NCBI GenBank assembly: GCA_020740775.1
Contig: JAHEWK010000014.1
Location: 2,108,001-2,172,000 of the forward strand
Length of the DNA: 64,000 bases
DNA from: Ilyonectria destructans
Taxonomy: Eukaryota; Ascomycota; Sordariomycetes; Hypocreales; Nectriaceae
Direction: 5' to 3'
The notes beneath the pieces are model-generated. The model did not search any database. It was given only the letters and a program-made list of their open reading frames with translations, and had not been told where the DNA came from. Positions within the stretch are counted from its first letter, which is position 1. Each line of letters opens with the position of its first letter. The translations under genes were made by a program, and so were the position numbers. Positions 11,658 through 23,077 of this stretch are shown here, one piece after another.

Positions 11658-13340
11658 TCATGCCTCTGCTTCGCCCCTCTCGAGTTCATCCAGTGCGTGA
11701 TAGAAGTCCCTCTTGTTCAATTCGCCCTCTACCGCGACCTCCCTCGCCGTTCTCCCCTCTCCATCTGTATCCTTAAGTTCAACGCCCCTTCGCAGCAAAA
11801 AATGGGTTCTCCAAATCAACCTTTCCCCCTCCAGCCCAGACCGCGCAACAAGATGTAGCAGCGTGCCCCCATCTGATGTCTTGACCTTCCAGTCGATACC
11901 GGCATCGTCCAGCTTGCTGAACACCTCCTCGTCTACGTCTTTCCACTGGCGGAGATCTCTGCCCTCTTCAGGGCGGCGCATGAAACCATACCATCCGTCT
12001 TTATCAGCTTCCATGCGTCCATTATCATCCAGGATCAGTTCCGCCACCGTCTTGCCTGCTTTGTTAGGTAAATTGACGTCCTCCCTGCATCTGTACTTGT
12101 CCAATAGTTGATAGAATATTTGGCGTCTCTCTGTGCAGAACCAGATGCCAGTCAAATCATCGTCTGCCAAGTAATGCACTGCTGTGTTTCCCTTGCTATC
12201 CTTTACTCGTGGGTCAGCACCGGCATGCAGCAATTCAAGCAAGCAGCCTTGTAGTTCTGCCATGTCGATATACAAGTTACGCTTTGGGTGAAGCCGCATT
12301 CGGCGAAGAGCAGCGTGCAAAGGATATATTCCATGCTGATCAGGTTGGCTCACCAGCGAAGGGTATTTAGAACAAAGGATACGCAGGGTGCGACGAACAA
12401 CTGTAAGGCTATGGAAGCGTGCGTTCTGGTTATTGTGCACTTCAACGAGAAGATGGTGCAATGCGTTCTTGCCCTGATGGTCTACCGCGAGAGGGTCAGC
12501 ACCGAGTCGGAGAAAGACGTCAACGAGTGTCTCGGTCCCGGGATCTGGATAGTCCCACTCTGTAGGGCCTGAGTCTCGATCCCATTTTGGATATGGGTTG
12601 CTGTCGAAACCTCCAACATTCGGGTTCCATGAAAGATCACCTAATCCAGCCCCAGCACGGGCATCTGCACCAAGAGCACTTCGACAAGCACTCAGTAAAG
12701 GCGTACGGCCTTGCGGATCACGGTGCTCAATGTCCAATGACTCCAGAAAACCGGGGTAGTCCATAAATGGCTTGAAGCGGCCGCTGTCTTCGATAATAGC
12801 ATGGAGAACATGCCTGACACCCCATCGAGGCGGTGTCTCCTCGTCTTCCATGTCATCGTCCGAGTTGTGCACGATTTTATCGCCCAAGTCATCCCACTCA
12901 ACCTCGCTTGGCACGTCTGGAATCGCCCTTCGTGGAGGATCTTCACCAGGGAAGGGTGCTCGAGGGCGCGTATCGCGAGGGGGGTGGTATACAGCTTGGG
13001 GAAATTCCAAAAACGGGTCGGCTCCGTGCTGAAGCAGAGAAGTGACCATTCGGAAGTTTTCATCCTTGCTCTGTTGGCTTGCATTTCTGGCATGGGCGGA
13101 AGAGTAAAGGGGAGGGAGCCATTGTTCACCATGCAGTTCAAACTGCGGCGGTGGGTCCTGAGAAGCCCAGTCTGGCTCAGTCTCGGAGAGCAATTTACTA
13201 GCTTTCTCTGGCTGGTAGTTGGGGTCAGCTCCTGATGACAACAATTTGTCTAATTGATCCGGAGCGCCGCGGTTGGTGGGTTGAGAGGTGATGACCGAAA
13301 GTTCAGTTCCTTCATAAGGCGATGGGGGTTGGGAAGGCAT
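11658..13340 (-). CDS. Ankyrin-repeat protein
   Basis: Single-exon protein of about 560 residues if it starts at MPSQPPSPYEG; the frame is open further upstream to 13445, but that part looks like leader sequence. Ankyrin-type units are spread along the chain: LLSSGADPN near the start, LLQHGADPFLEF, DPQGRTPLLSACRSAL, LRLGADPLAVDHQGKNALHH, DQHGIYPLHAALR, LLHAGADPRVKDSKGN and DGGTLLHLVARSG near the end. Long acidic, proline-rich linkers interrupt them. No enzymatic, kinase or NACHT domain and no membrane segment is visible, so it is probably a cytosolic or nuclear binding protein. Partners are unknown. Confidence 0.8.
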   Translation of the reverse strand: MPSQPPSPYEGTELSVITSQPTNRGAPDQLDKLLSSGADPNYQPEKASKLLSETEPDWASQDPPPQFELHGEQWLPPLYSSAHARNASQQSKDENFRMVTSLLQHGADPFLEFPQAVYHPPRDTRPRAPFPGEDPPRRAIPDVPSEVEWDDLGDKIVHNSDDDMEDEETPPRWGVRHVLHAIIEDSGRFKPFMDYPGFLESLDIEHRDPQGRTPLLSACRSALGADARAGAGLGDLSWNPNVGGFDSNPYPKWDRDSGPTEWDYPDPGTETLVDVFLRLGADPLAVDHQGKNALHHLLVEVHNNQNARFHSLTVVRRTLRILCSKYPSLVSQPDQHGIYPLHAALRRMRLHPKRNLYIDMAELQGCLLELLHAGADPRVKDSKGNTAVHYLADDDLTGIWFCTERRQIFYQLLDKYRCREDVNLPNKAGKTVAELILDDNGRMEADKDGWYGFMRRPEEGRDLRQWKDVDEEVFSKLDDAGIDWKVKTSDGGTLLHLVARSGLEGERLIWRTHFLLRRGVELKDTDGEGRTAREVAVEGELNKRDFYHALDELERGEAEA

Positions 13341-14239
13341 TGAATCAGTGTTGGGGCGAGAATATATTGAATAGAGAGACGAAACGGCAACAAAGAAGCT
13401 CTCGACTTGACCAGGATCGATCGAACGATTGGGAAATACAAACAAATCTCTAAAAGCGAGGGAGATTCATACCTCGAGATTATTTCGAGGGTTGAAGGAT
13501 GGCAAATCATCAATACTGGAAGTTCTTTGCCAGGGTACGACTGCGGCGTCAGAGCGGAAGAGTGGCGGAGGCTAATACCGGCTATTCGGCACTCCACAGA
13601 TGACACCATATGCACGCTCCCAAACAACTAACAACCAACAGCCAACAACTAAAAACTAAGCCCAATTGCCTGCTAAGTGCCGACTCCCGAGTTATAGCCT
13701 CAAATAAGATTGGGCTCCGGTACTCTAAAAAAGGCCTCCTCCGATGACCTGGCCAGTTTGCAGAACGGGCGCTTATCCTAGCGAGGAAGGTGATAAATCC
13801 CTTCCCAAAACCTTCTAGCTAAAAACAACCACACAAAATCCACAGCTTTTGTCAGACAATTGAATCTGGGACTTTATGAAACCTGAGCTGGATCACAACT
13901 TGTGATAAGATGGTCACCCCGTGACCAGACCAGCTAGTCTAAACATGCAAACTGTAGGGTGTGTGTGTGTGTGTGTGTCTGTAAAGACCGGGGACTTTGG
14001 AGATCTGGGCAGAAGGAAGTGGATTGCTTGCTGTGCTAGTAGACGGGTAATATGGCCCAAAGCTAAGAAAACTTGTAAATATTGGAAAGTGACGATCTGC
14101 CAACAGCATTCCCTAAATCCAGGCTTTTATACCTCCGTGCAGGAAGCCCCATAATGTGATCCTGATTTAGCACAATGCACAATATGGCTCCCATTCTTCT
14201 AGTCTGGTTTGCTCCCTCCCTTCCCCTTTGATTCATAGG
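13341..14239. other. Intergenic, about 900 bases, with (GT)10 microsatellite
   Basis: Upstream region of the ankyrin gene and downstream region of the secreted-protein gene. It contains a (GT)10 run at 13959-13978. The open frame to 13445 shows the region is partly transcribed leader at best. No gene seen. Confidence 0.55.
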
Positions 14240-15453
14240 CTAGAAAGCCTTGATTTCCACACCCATGCTGGCCAGTCTTTGGGCCCTCATCTTCCGAGAT
14301 TGCGCTGCCTTGGGACCCCCCCAATGAACAGCCGCAGGATCTGTCTTCCAGAGTTCCCCCGTGCGGGTGGTGATATTGGCCAACTCTCGCCTTTTCCTAA
14401 GTTCGTGGGGGATCTTGTTCTCGCAGTTGCAGCCAGTCATGGCAGAGCGGGCGGCTTCCGTGGCTTTCAGGTGGTTTTTGTTGATGTACTCGCCGGGGGT
14501 CTTTTGCACATTCATGAATGCTGTGTTTTGGGCCCTGATAAGATCCTCAATGTTTGGAACGGTATTCTTGTAATTTTCAATGGTTGCCCCAAAGTCGAGG
14601 GCGGGGATTGATTCATGAACCGCCATCTTGTCACCAGTCATCTTTTGAGTATCAATGTTGACCCACTCAAGGTCGATACCGCCAGACATGCCCTCTGGTG
14701 CGCTCAAGTGGTTGCGTAGGTAAGCAGCTCTGTAAACATCCATGTCCTTTCGTCGAAGGGCAAAGACGTATGCGGCGCAGCCTTTCCCAAGAATCCATGG
14801 ATTCTTAATTTCGTTGGTAATTTTGAACTTCCGATTGGCCGTCTTCGCGTTGATAACTGTCTGACTCAAGGCTTGGATAGGCCGACCCATCTTGGAAAGC
14901 GCATCATAGTAGTCGGTGGCTCCGGGGTAAAGTTTCGCTGTGTTGACATTGCCGTCGACTTTGAATCCCGTGTTAAAAACAGCGTTGTTGATTCTGCCTT
15001 CGAACTGGTTGAAAGACAACCCAGGGTACTCCTCGATGCCTGTTGAAACTTCCATTCTAGTTGGTTCCTCGGTATCGGGAGGGTTGGCATCCTTTTTCTC
15101 GGCCCAAATGCTTGATATTCAACGTTAGGAAATAACTCATTTTGAGGTGTCCAAATCGCGACATTAACTCACTGTAACAGAAATTCGTCCAGGGTGCAAC
15201 GGTGTCCGGCACGTATACCGGAGCAGCCCGGTGCGACCGTGTACTCATAGGTAGGATCGATGCTCTTGGCCACCTCTTCACAGATGTAGGCACTCCAATA
15301 AAGCATTCTATATTTGGGCAAGTTAATATCAATCTGATTTGCGCCAAGCCACATAACCAACCTCTCGGCAATGCCACGTTCCCCGTAGGCAATCGTGATG
15401 GGCAACGACGACACCAAAAGGTACAGCCCAGGGAGAACCCGAGATCTTCTCAT
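14240..15453 (-). CDS. Secreted protein of unknown function beside the LysM chitinase
   Basis: About 383 residues in two exons, 15453-15173 and 15110-14240; the join gives LLHIWAEKKDANPP. The N-terminus (MRRSRVLPGLYLLVSS, then LPITIAYG) is a convincing signal peptide, so the product is probably secreted. The mature part has few cysteines (including GCNCEN near the end), a strongly basic C-terminal third and no membrane segment. I do not recognise a domain. An ATG at 15453 was chosen because upstream in-frame codons offer no other ATG. It is transcribed away from the killer-toxin-like chitinase gene across a 992 base shared promoter, which suggests co-regulation and possibly a joint extracellular role. 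Function is not assigned. Confidence 0.72.
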
Positions 15454-16445
15454 CGCAAATTGTTTCAAGTGCGGTACGGTAAGCTTTGTTCTTGATATCC
15501 CAAAAGGAGAAAGGAAGAGCAGAGGGATGCGGGAGCAGGAACAAGTAAAAAGGTGGCTGGTAAATTTACAAGTGCATGTGCATATATGTTATGAGATATG
15601 TCGCTTGAACTGAAATATGGTCTCGATCACCACACATAGTAGAATCGGACCCCGAAAGAATCAGGCATTGGATTACACCCTACTCCCCCGACCTTGCCCC
15701 CTTTCTTGAAAGCATGTTGGGTGTGAAAGTTCCGTCTCGTATTCCTCAGCATCCTTCGGGTGGTAATTGAACAGGGGGATCTAACCAACAGGCTAAGCTA
15801 GACTTATCTTATTGAGGCTTGGGCTGAACTCTATGATTGGTATTCCCTCATGAAGCATCACCAACATGCATAACATGGTGGAGCACGGGGATCGCTTAGC
15901 TGAACGCGGATTAGACTGACAGGCGAAATCGGGCAATGGTCCCCTGCAGCTCTCTCTGCAACGCTTCGGTCTTTGCGTTTTGAAACGAAGATCTGGCAGC
16001 TTTCGGCGAATCTGTGCCGTTTAGCCGCCGAATCAGCCCTGGATCGATGCAACAGCTAGGGTCCGCCGGCAACTTAATTAGTATTCGGCGCGTTATTGTC
16101 GCTTCGCATCCAAAGCGCTGACGCTAGCCAGTGAGGCTGAGATCACAAAGTGACTCTCGGTTGGTCACCGAATGTTTCGCAAGGGTATTTGTTGTTGGTT
16201 GTTCTGAATTATTCAAGCAACGGCAATACTAGCCGGCTGAAGCAAATACCGGAACCAACAAGACGAAGGGGAAATGATCTCAACCGGGTGGGGATTAATT
16301 AAGGGTGTAGTGGTTCAGGCTGTGGCATGCCGAAAGACTTAAATCGTCATCAACCTCGATGGCGTTCTGAGAAATTACCCGAATGCCATTTCCCACATGT
16401 TTCTATCTATTTAACCTTCATTCACTGAACTACTCATTCTCTACT
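15454..16445. promoter_or_regulatory. Shared divergent promoter region
   Basis: This stretch lies between two oppositely transcribed genes for secreted products. The short frames in it lack features. No specific binding site is claimed. Confidence 0.5.
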
Positions 16446-19400
16446 ATGCGGTGCTTGTTGCCGGCCCAGGCATGGGCATTGGCCTTCCTGACTCGCAGTA
16501 CCACAGTTCTTGCGGCTGCAAACAATGCACCAGACACCTTCTACTCCGACCTTCGTCCCTGCCCAGCAGCCTGTGATAGCACTCCTGGGAACTGGACAGT
16601 CTATTCCTCCCTCCAAAGACTGGGTGTTTGCACTGAACCTATGCTGTTGGACTTCGCCATCTTCAACGCTTTGGATGACCCAAGCACGACTACCAAGTTG
16701 AGAACTTGCACGTCGGGAAATGCCAGTGATACTCAAAATGGCCTGCTCTCGTCTTCCAAGATTGTGCCCCACAAGCGTGCCATCAAGGACACCTTCACTG
16801 ACAACACTTGCATCACTGCGAGTGAGTCTAAGGTCGACCTTGGATTGCTCGTGAATGACAACCAGGGCGCTGCTGGTGCAAACAATCTCCAGGATGCCAT
16901 CCAGAATCTGAAAGAATACATGTCAGAATCGACGCATTGCAGGACGAAATTCCTCGTGGGATACAGTCAAGGTGCTATCGTTGCTGTGTATAGCGGCGAC
17001 GCCATCGACAACGGCCACACAGTCCCTTCCGTGTTGGAACAAGTTGGCAATGAATTTCACGGATCATCTCCCTCAAGTGCCGTCGTTGAGCTTTGCGGTG
17101 AGGATCGAAACGCCGACTATACCTTTGGTGTTGCCATTGACACTACTGGTGATATGGCTGCTGTGCAGAAGGCTGTTGCGTCTTGGAGCAACGGAACCTG
17201 CTTCGGTGATGGAAAATCCCAAAGCAAGCTCTCCAGTGTCAAGATCTTTGAGGCTCCTGTTATTCATCTCGGCCACGGTAGTTCTGGAAAGAGGTCCCCG
17301 AGCATCCTTAGCCATGGCCATAGTCATGGACATGGACATGCCCAGTTGCATACACACGAGGCTCGTGGTAATTGCAGGACGATCAATGTGGTCGGCGGAG
17401 ACTCCTGTGGCTCATTGGCTTCCAAGTGCGGCATCACAGGCTCAAAGTTCTCTTTGTACAATCCAGGCAAGAAACTTTGTTCCAGTTTGCAAGCCGGCCA
17501 ACGCGTCTGCTGTACTTCCGGCACTCTCCCCGACATTACTCCAAAGCCTAACAAAGACGGAAGCTGCGCCAGCTACAACGTAAAATCTGGCGATAACTGT
17601 GCGCTGATTGCGAACAAGAACGGCATTACTATGGCCAAGCTGGAAAAGTTCAACGACAAAATTACCTGGGGTTGGGGCGGTTGCAAAAATTTGGCTGCTG
17701 GCATCAACATTTGCTTGAGTACTGGCAGTCCTCCTTTGCCGGCTCCGGTAGCTAACGCCATCTGCGGTCCTCTTAAGCCTGGTACATCTACCCCCAAGAA
17801 GGGTCAGAACTTGGCTGATCTCAATCCTTGCCCTCTGAACTCTTGCTGTAACATCTGGGGCCAGTGTGGCATCACGCCTGACTACTGCACTGCAGAGAAG
17901 GGTCCGACTGGAAACCCAGGCACGGCACCTCCCAAGAAGAATGGCTGCGTGTCCAACTGTGGTACAAGCATCAAGAACAAGTGAGTACTCGACGACCTGT
18001 GAGTTCAACTGGAAAATTCACTAACACGATGCATCAAACCAGTTCTAATAAGCCCAAAGACTTCATGAGCATCGCCTACTATGAGTCTTGGAACTGGGAT
18101 CGTCCATGTCTGAACTACCGCGCAATCAACCTCGGAGGAACTCCCTACTCGCACGCCCACTGGGGCTTTGCTACTCTTGACAAGAACTACAAGGTAGTCG
18201 TAAATGACACGTACAAGCAGCTGTCTGACTTCTTGACGCTTCCCAATAAAAAGATTCTGTCTTTCGGAGGTTGGGGCTACTCGACTGATCCCAAGACCTA
18301 CGAGTCCCTTCGAACGGCCATGAATCCTGGTAACGTTGACAAGCTCGTGGGAAACATTGTTTCCTACTTAAAAAAGGGCTGGGATGGGGTTGACATCGAC
18401 TGGGAGTACCCAGGTGTGAGTATCGACAATACCAATATGTTCATTGTCACTTTGCTAAGTTGTATTACAGGCACCTGATATTCCTGGCATCCCACCGGGA
18501 TTGAAATCTGATGCTCCTAACTATTTGGCATTCTTAAAAAAGCTCCGCAAAGCTCTTGGCACTTCGAAAAGCATATCCATCGCAGCTCCTGCCTCGTACT
18601 GGTACCTGAAAGCGTTCCCTATTGCCGAGATGGCTAAGGAGGTCGACTACATCGTGTACATGACCTACGATCTTCACGGTGGGTGTGCAATGTAACAATT
18701 GTATAAATGTGAGGCTAACCAGAAAATTAGGTCAGTGGGACTACAAAAATCAGTGGGCCCAGGAAGGCTGCGCTGCTGGTAACTGTCTTCGAAGTCATGG
18801 TTTGTAATATTCCTTCTACCACTTGCTTGCAAATGTGAAACTAAGAGTGATTGACAGTCAACTTGACTGAGACAACATATGCTCTCGCTATGAGTTAGTA
18901 TCCTCTTTCCCTTCGAAGTATCACGAGACTAACTACTCATAAGTTACGAAGGCTGGTGTTCCTGCCAGCAAGATCAACGTCGGAGTTTCAAGTTACGGCC
19001 GATCATTCGGACTCACCAACCGGGCTGCATGTGAAAAGTCACTAAGTAACAGCGGATGCCACATGATGGGTCCCAATTCTGGAGCCACACCCGGTAACTG
19101 CACGCACACGGCTGGATACATTTCCAACGCTGAGATCGAGGAAATTATGAATCTCAACACCACGGGTGCCGGCTTAAAGTATGCCTACGATCAATCTAGT
19201 GCCTCGGACACGCTCTTTTATGGCAACAACTGGGTCGCCTACATGTCTGATGTCACCAAAAAGTCGAGAATCTCTCACTACGAAGGCTTGAACTTTGCTG
19301 GAACGGTCGACTGGGCTGTTGATTTGCAGCAGTACACGGATGATGATTTGGATCCCAGCGGCAATGATGACTTGCCGGACACGAGCCCCCTCGCCGACTG

Positions 19401-20676
19401 CAGTGCCAATTATAGTACTTTTGACGAACTCGATGCCCATGCATCGAGCATCCCCCAGCACTGCATTTCCCAGTACACAGTTCAGACGCTCAAGGCATTG
19501 TTGTCTGAGACTCTTAGCAACTACACCAGTTGGATGAACAATGGGTACGACAAAAAGTTTGGCATCTACTCCAAAGCCGTCGCTGGTAGTGCAGACCAAT
19601 CGCTCCTCGGGTTCATCAACGACAACGGAAACAGCTACGCCACATGCATTGTTGCCGAAACCTCTATTTGTTGTGACTCTTGTAACAAAAATAAGAAGTC
19701 TGACACCTATTGCGACTACTGTTTTAGTAGCGGCAAGTGTACTCAGGAGTGCAGCGCCATCGGTTGCTCCAACGACAAACGCGACGATGTCAGACCGGAA
19801 CCTGAGCTCATCGTCAAAACAGTCAACGAGTCGGAACCTTGTCCTCCCGACTACAGCAAGCGTGGATACGGTCCTGACAATCCATACGAGCAGACTGTTT
19901 ACTGGACTTGGAAGAACTCGTCGGGTTTCTTTGCTGATCTGGAGTTGAACACTGGTATCCCAAAGTCTAAGACCAAGATGGGCAGCTATGATTTCTTGAA
20001 TGGATGCCCACCGTCGGCAAAGGCTGGCGATATCTGCTGGTCAATAGGCATGTACTACAACGTGCCAATCATCAATGGCTACTCTGCCTCTGACGTTGCA
20101 AACCCTAAGGACGTGGTTAGCAAGGGTTTGGCTAAGATTAAAGGGCTTCCGACGCAGCTTGACAAGGTCTTGACAGACTTGCAGCTTGACGCCTACATTG
20201 GCGACGACATGGATTTGATTGACTCTCTGTCGCTGCCAATTCTCATGCTTGCTTCTGCGACCGAGAACATGGGCACGGTTGTGGAGATCGCGGACAAGAT
20301 TACCGAGGAGGAGCGTAAGGCTTTCATTCTGGCATTCCTCAGCGCCATATTCCTCATTATACCTGTCATTGGCGAGGTGGTCGGCAGTGTCGCGGAGCTG
20401 GCCGACATTGGCACCATCATGGCTCTCCTCGGCGCTGCTGGCAACTCGGCTGTCGACATTTACACCATTGTCGACGATCCCAAAAACGCGCCTCTGGCCA
20501 TCTTCGACCTGATTCTCGCTCCTCTGGCTATCGCTGATATTGCCACAATTACAAAGGCTTCTAACCTGCGTCGTGGCATGGAAGATGCCGATATTGCCAA
20601 ACTGGGTGATCGGGTCAAGGGAAGGATGGACACTATTGACAAACTCAAGGGTGTTTGCAAGCCAGACCTGGCTTGA
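16446..20676 (+). CDS. Killer-toxin-like chitinase precursor (2 LysM, CBM18, GH18, hydrophobic C-terminal part)
   Basis: Secreted precursor of about 1317 residues in six exons: 16446-17980, 18043-18415, 18471-18678, 18731-18799, 18858-18893 and 18944-20676. A signal peptide (MRCLLPAQAWALAF) leads an N-terminal Cys-containing part. A His-rich linker after a KR pair follows, then two LysM-like chitin-binding domains (about residues 308-360 and 372-425) and a hevein-type CBM18 (about 437-485). The GH18 domain carries the catalytic motif DGVDIDWEYPG near residue 626. After it come two KR sites (19777-19782 and 19858-19863) and a C-terminal part with a long hydrophobic helical region (about 1199-1280). 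The order matches subgroup C fungal chitinases related to the zymocin alpha/beta precursor. Known relatives act on chitin of the own or a foreign cell wall; which applies here is unknown. Confidence 0.9.
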
Positions 20677-22083
20677 AGAGAGACTATGATCAAAGAATGA
20701 AGCTTTTATACTCTTCAAACTGTAGCCTTGTTGTATATAAAGTTAGAAACAGGACAGGTTACATTGCTCAGCATTGTCATCGTGGAGAACGGACAGGGCC
20801 TGTGTACATTCTTGGTCGCCTCTTCAGGGGCGTCATTGCTCCCCGTTCGCCCGTGTTGGCGAAATAAAGTAGTGACCGTGACACTATTTAATTGCACCAA
20901 TGCTTTCAAGACGTTTGATGGCTTTCTTTGCAACGCTGCCTCTGTTCTAGTCTGATGCGAGGCTGAGCCTTTAATATATGATGATATCAATCGATGGGAT
21001 TATTGGAAACTTGTGATTGGCTTTGAGCTGGATTCGACTATATAACGAAGAGTCCTCGAGCCTAAGATCATGGTTTGTTCCGACACTGACTATATGTCAT
21101 AACCTAGATGGAAAATATATACAGAGAAGTCCATAGTGGGAAGGTTGAACTATTATCCCCACAATTAAAACCCTAGCCTGAAGTGTGAGCCTGGGACGAC
21201 ACTCTGTCATAGATCCATAAGAAGAAGACTCCCGCCCCTAAAGCCAGACAACCAACCAAGTTACAAAATAGCGATGCAAACATAGTATCCCGGCCAGAGA
21301 GAAGCACAGCTAGTTCCCACGGCAGGGTTCCAGAAGTAGAAGCCGGAGTACGCTATACTACAGATCTAGGGTATGTATTCAGAATAGCAAGAGAATACTT
21401 TAGGACCTTTAACATACTTAATATAGTATTGCTAGATTAGGTATATTATTTAATAGGTTATATATAATACTCTGCTCTAGCTGTCTAGCCTGGCTTCCCA
21501 GTGTAAAAGTAGTTAGTGCAGCTATTAAGTAATTAAGGTCAAGCGATAATTAGGCAGTTAAGTTACCCTAAATCCAAGCCCCTTGAGATTTTCAGCTGAA
21601 CAATTACTTCAGCACTAAAACCGGGAACCCTACCTTATCTCCTATGGTGGGGCTACTCTAACCAATGAGACTTCTGCTCCTCGTAACACTTTGGAAGTGA
21701 CCGAATTATAATTCGCCTGGAGTGGCCGAGTGGCGGCGGGCGGTTTTATTCTAGACTTGTTTGGCGACTGTGAATGCGCTTGTTAAATGACCTTGAGCGC
21801 CACAACGGAGGAATTGAAATTGCCCTGCGGCAGCAACAACCATTCAAATGCTCTCCATATGCTTTAGCTGCCCACAAGTAACGCCCCAGCGGAAACCCAC
21901 GTGCTCAAGTCCCCGACAGACAGTCCCCGACAAACTTATGACTACTGTAGCTGTCTGATATAAAGAGTGGCATCCCGGCCACCGGTAGATTTCCCCGGCG
22001 TTAGACCTCCTCGTTGGCAAGTTGACCCCTCTCTGCTCTGATCTTGCCCTGAAATACCTCCAAGATCGTCCACTCATTTCATA
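20677..22083. other. Intergenic, 1.4 kb, with AT-rich RIP-like stretch
   Basis: The segment at about 21360-21560 is rich in TA steps (such as TATATATAATAC and TTAATATAGTATTG) and poor in reading frames, the look of DNA after repeat-induced point mutation. No transposon family can be recognised. The rest is 3' flank of the chitinase gene and promoter of the next gene. Confidence 0.45.
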
Positions 22084-22782
22084 ATGGTTCCAAGAGTCCT
22101 TGTTGCTGCCGTCGTGGCCCTGAGCTGCTTGATAGTGGGCACCGAGGCTAGTCCATGCAGCCAGTCGCCGACGTCGATTACCACCTCCAACACCCCGACT
22201 CCATCCTCGAGTTCTCCTGATACTACATCTGCGACGACGTCCGAGACACCTTCAAGCACCTCCGATTCTTCTACCACTACCACTACCACGTCTACCGCAC
22301 CGACCTCAATCCTGATCAATGGCCACTTTGATAACGAACCCCCGACCACGAGCCCCTGGGAGACCACTGGCGGTACCGGAGTCGGCATTAGTTTCAGCTT
22401 GGACGATGTCATTCGGCAGGGTGGTGCGCGCTCAGGCAAGCTTGTCTTCTCAGGTTCAGCCGGGCTGGGGTATTTGCGCCAGGCGCTGGACATGTCCAAG
22501 ATCACGCCTGGTGCCTCTTACCAAGCCACGGGGTGGATCCGCACCTCTGATAGTACCGAGTGTTCAAATGGCTACATGATCTGCGCCTGGAATACTCTTG
22601 TTGTCGCCAATGCCAAGATGATCCCCTTAGATACGGCAGTCAACCAGTTCCAACAGATCTCCACCCCCTGTACGTGGTCACAGTCGCAGTATGACGCAGG
22701 GGGCCTTTATATTTATGTTGGCTTCTTATGTGGTGGTAGTGGAGAGGGCTGGGTTGATACGGTGGATCTTGTCGCATTGTAG
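22084..22782 (+). CDS. Secreted Ser/Thr-rich protein with CBM-like jelly-roll domain
   Basis: Single-exon protein of 232 residues. The signal peptide (MVPRVLVAAVVALSCLIVG) is followed by a linker of roughly 55 residues made mostly of Ser, Thr and Pro, likely O-glycosylated. The C-terminal domain begins ILINGHFDNEPP, then PWETTG, and ends GWVDTVDLVAL. That start and end pattern, with a hydrophobic core between, is typical of carbohydrate-binding modules of the CBM4/9-like type; this is an inference from pattern. Four or more Cys in the domain suggest disulfides. Its position 1.4 kb after the chitinase on the same strand fits a cell-wall or extracellular role. Confidence 0.7.
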   Translation: MVPRVLVAAVVALSCLIVGTEASPCSQSPTSITTSNTPTPSSSSPDTTSATTSETPSSTSDSSTTTTTTSTAPTSILINGHFDNEPPTTSPWETTGGTGVGISFSLDDVIRQGGARSGKLVFSGSAGLGYLRQALDMSKITPGASYQATGWIRTSDSTECSNGYMICAWNTLVVANAKMIPLDTAVNQFQQISTPCTWSQSQYDAGGLYIYVGFLCGGSGEGWVDTVDLVAL

Positions 22783-23077
22783 TTACGTGTCGTTGGATTG
22801 CTAGGTCTTTTCTGCTACATCACCAGTTACCTTGTCAGGTCTTGGCGAGTTTTCCCCAAGTATTTGCTTGGATTACTGGACATAGTTGTTTTCTGGGAGA
22901 CTTTAGTTATGTTAGATGATGTAGGTTTACTAGGGACGCCCTTGTGACCGTTTGATTCAAGGTTCGACGGTTTCTTTGAACCTAGGCTAGCAATGTGACT
23001 GTGGTTCCTTCACCCCTGTCCTGACTGCAGGTATAATATTGGACACCACCTCGACCCGCCCAGGCTGGCAGAACTGT
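22783..23077. other. Intergenic, about 300 bases
   Basis: This is the 3' flank of the secreted protein gene. Nothing else seen. Confidence 0.4.

Noticed and set aside
20041..20718. 225-codon minus-strand frame over the 3' end of the chitinase gene
   Set aside because: It lies fully antisense to the well-supported C-terminal exon and has no family features; typical of GC-biased coding shadows.
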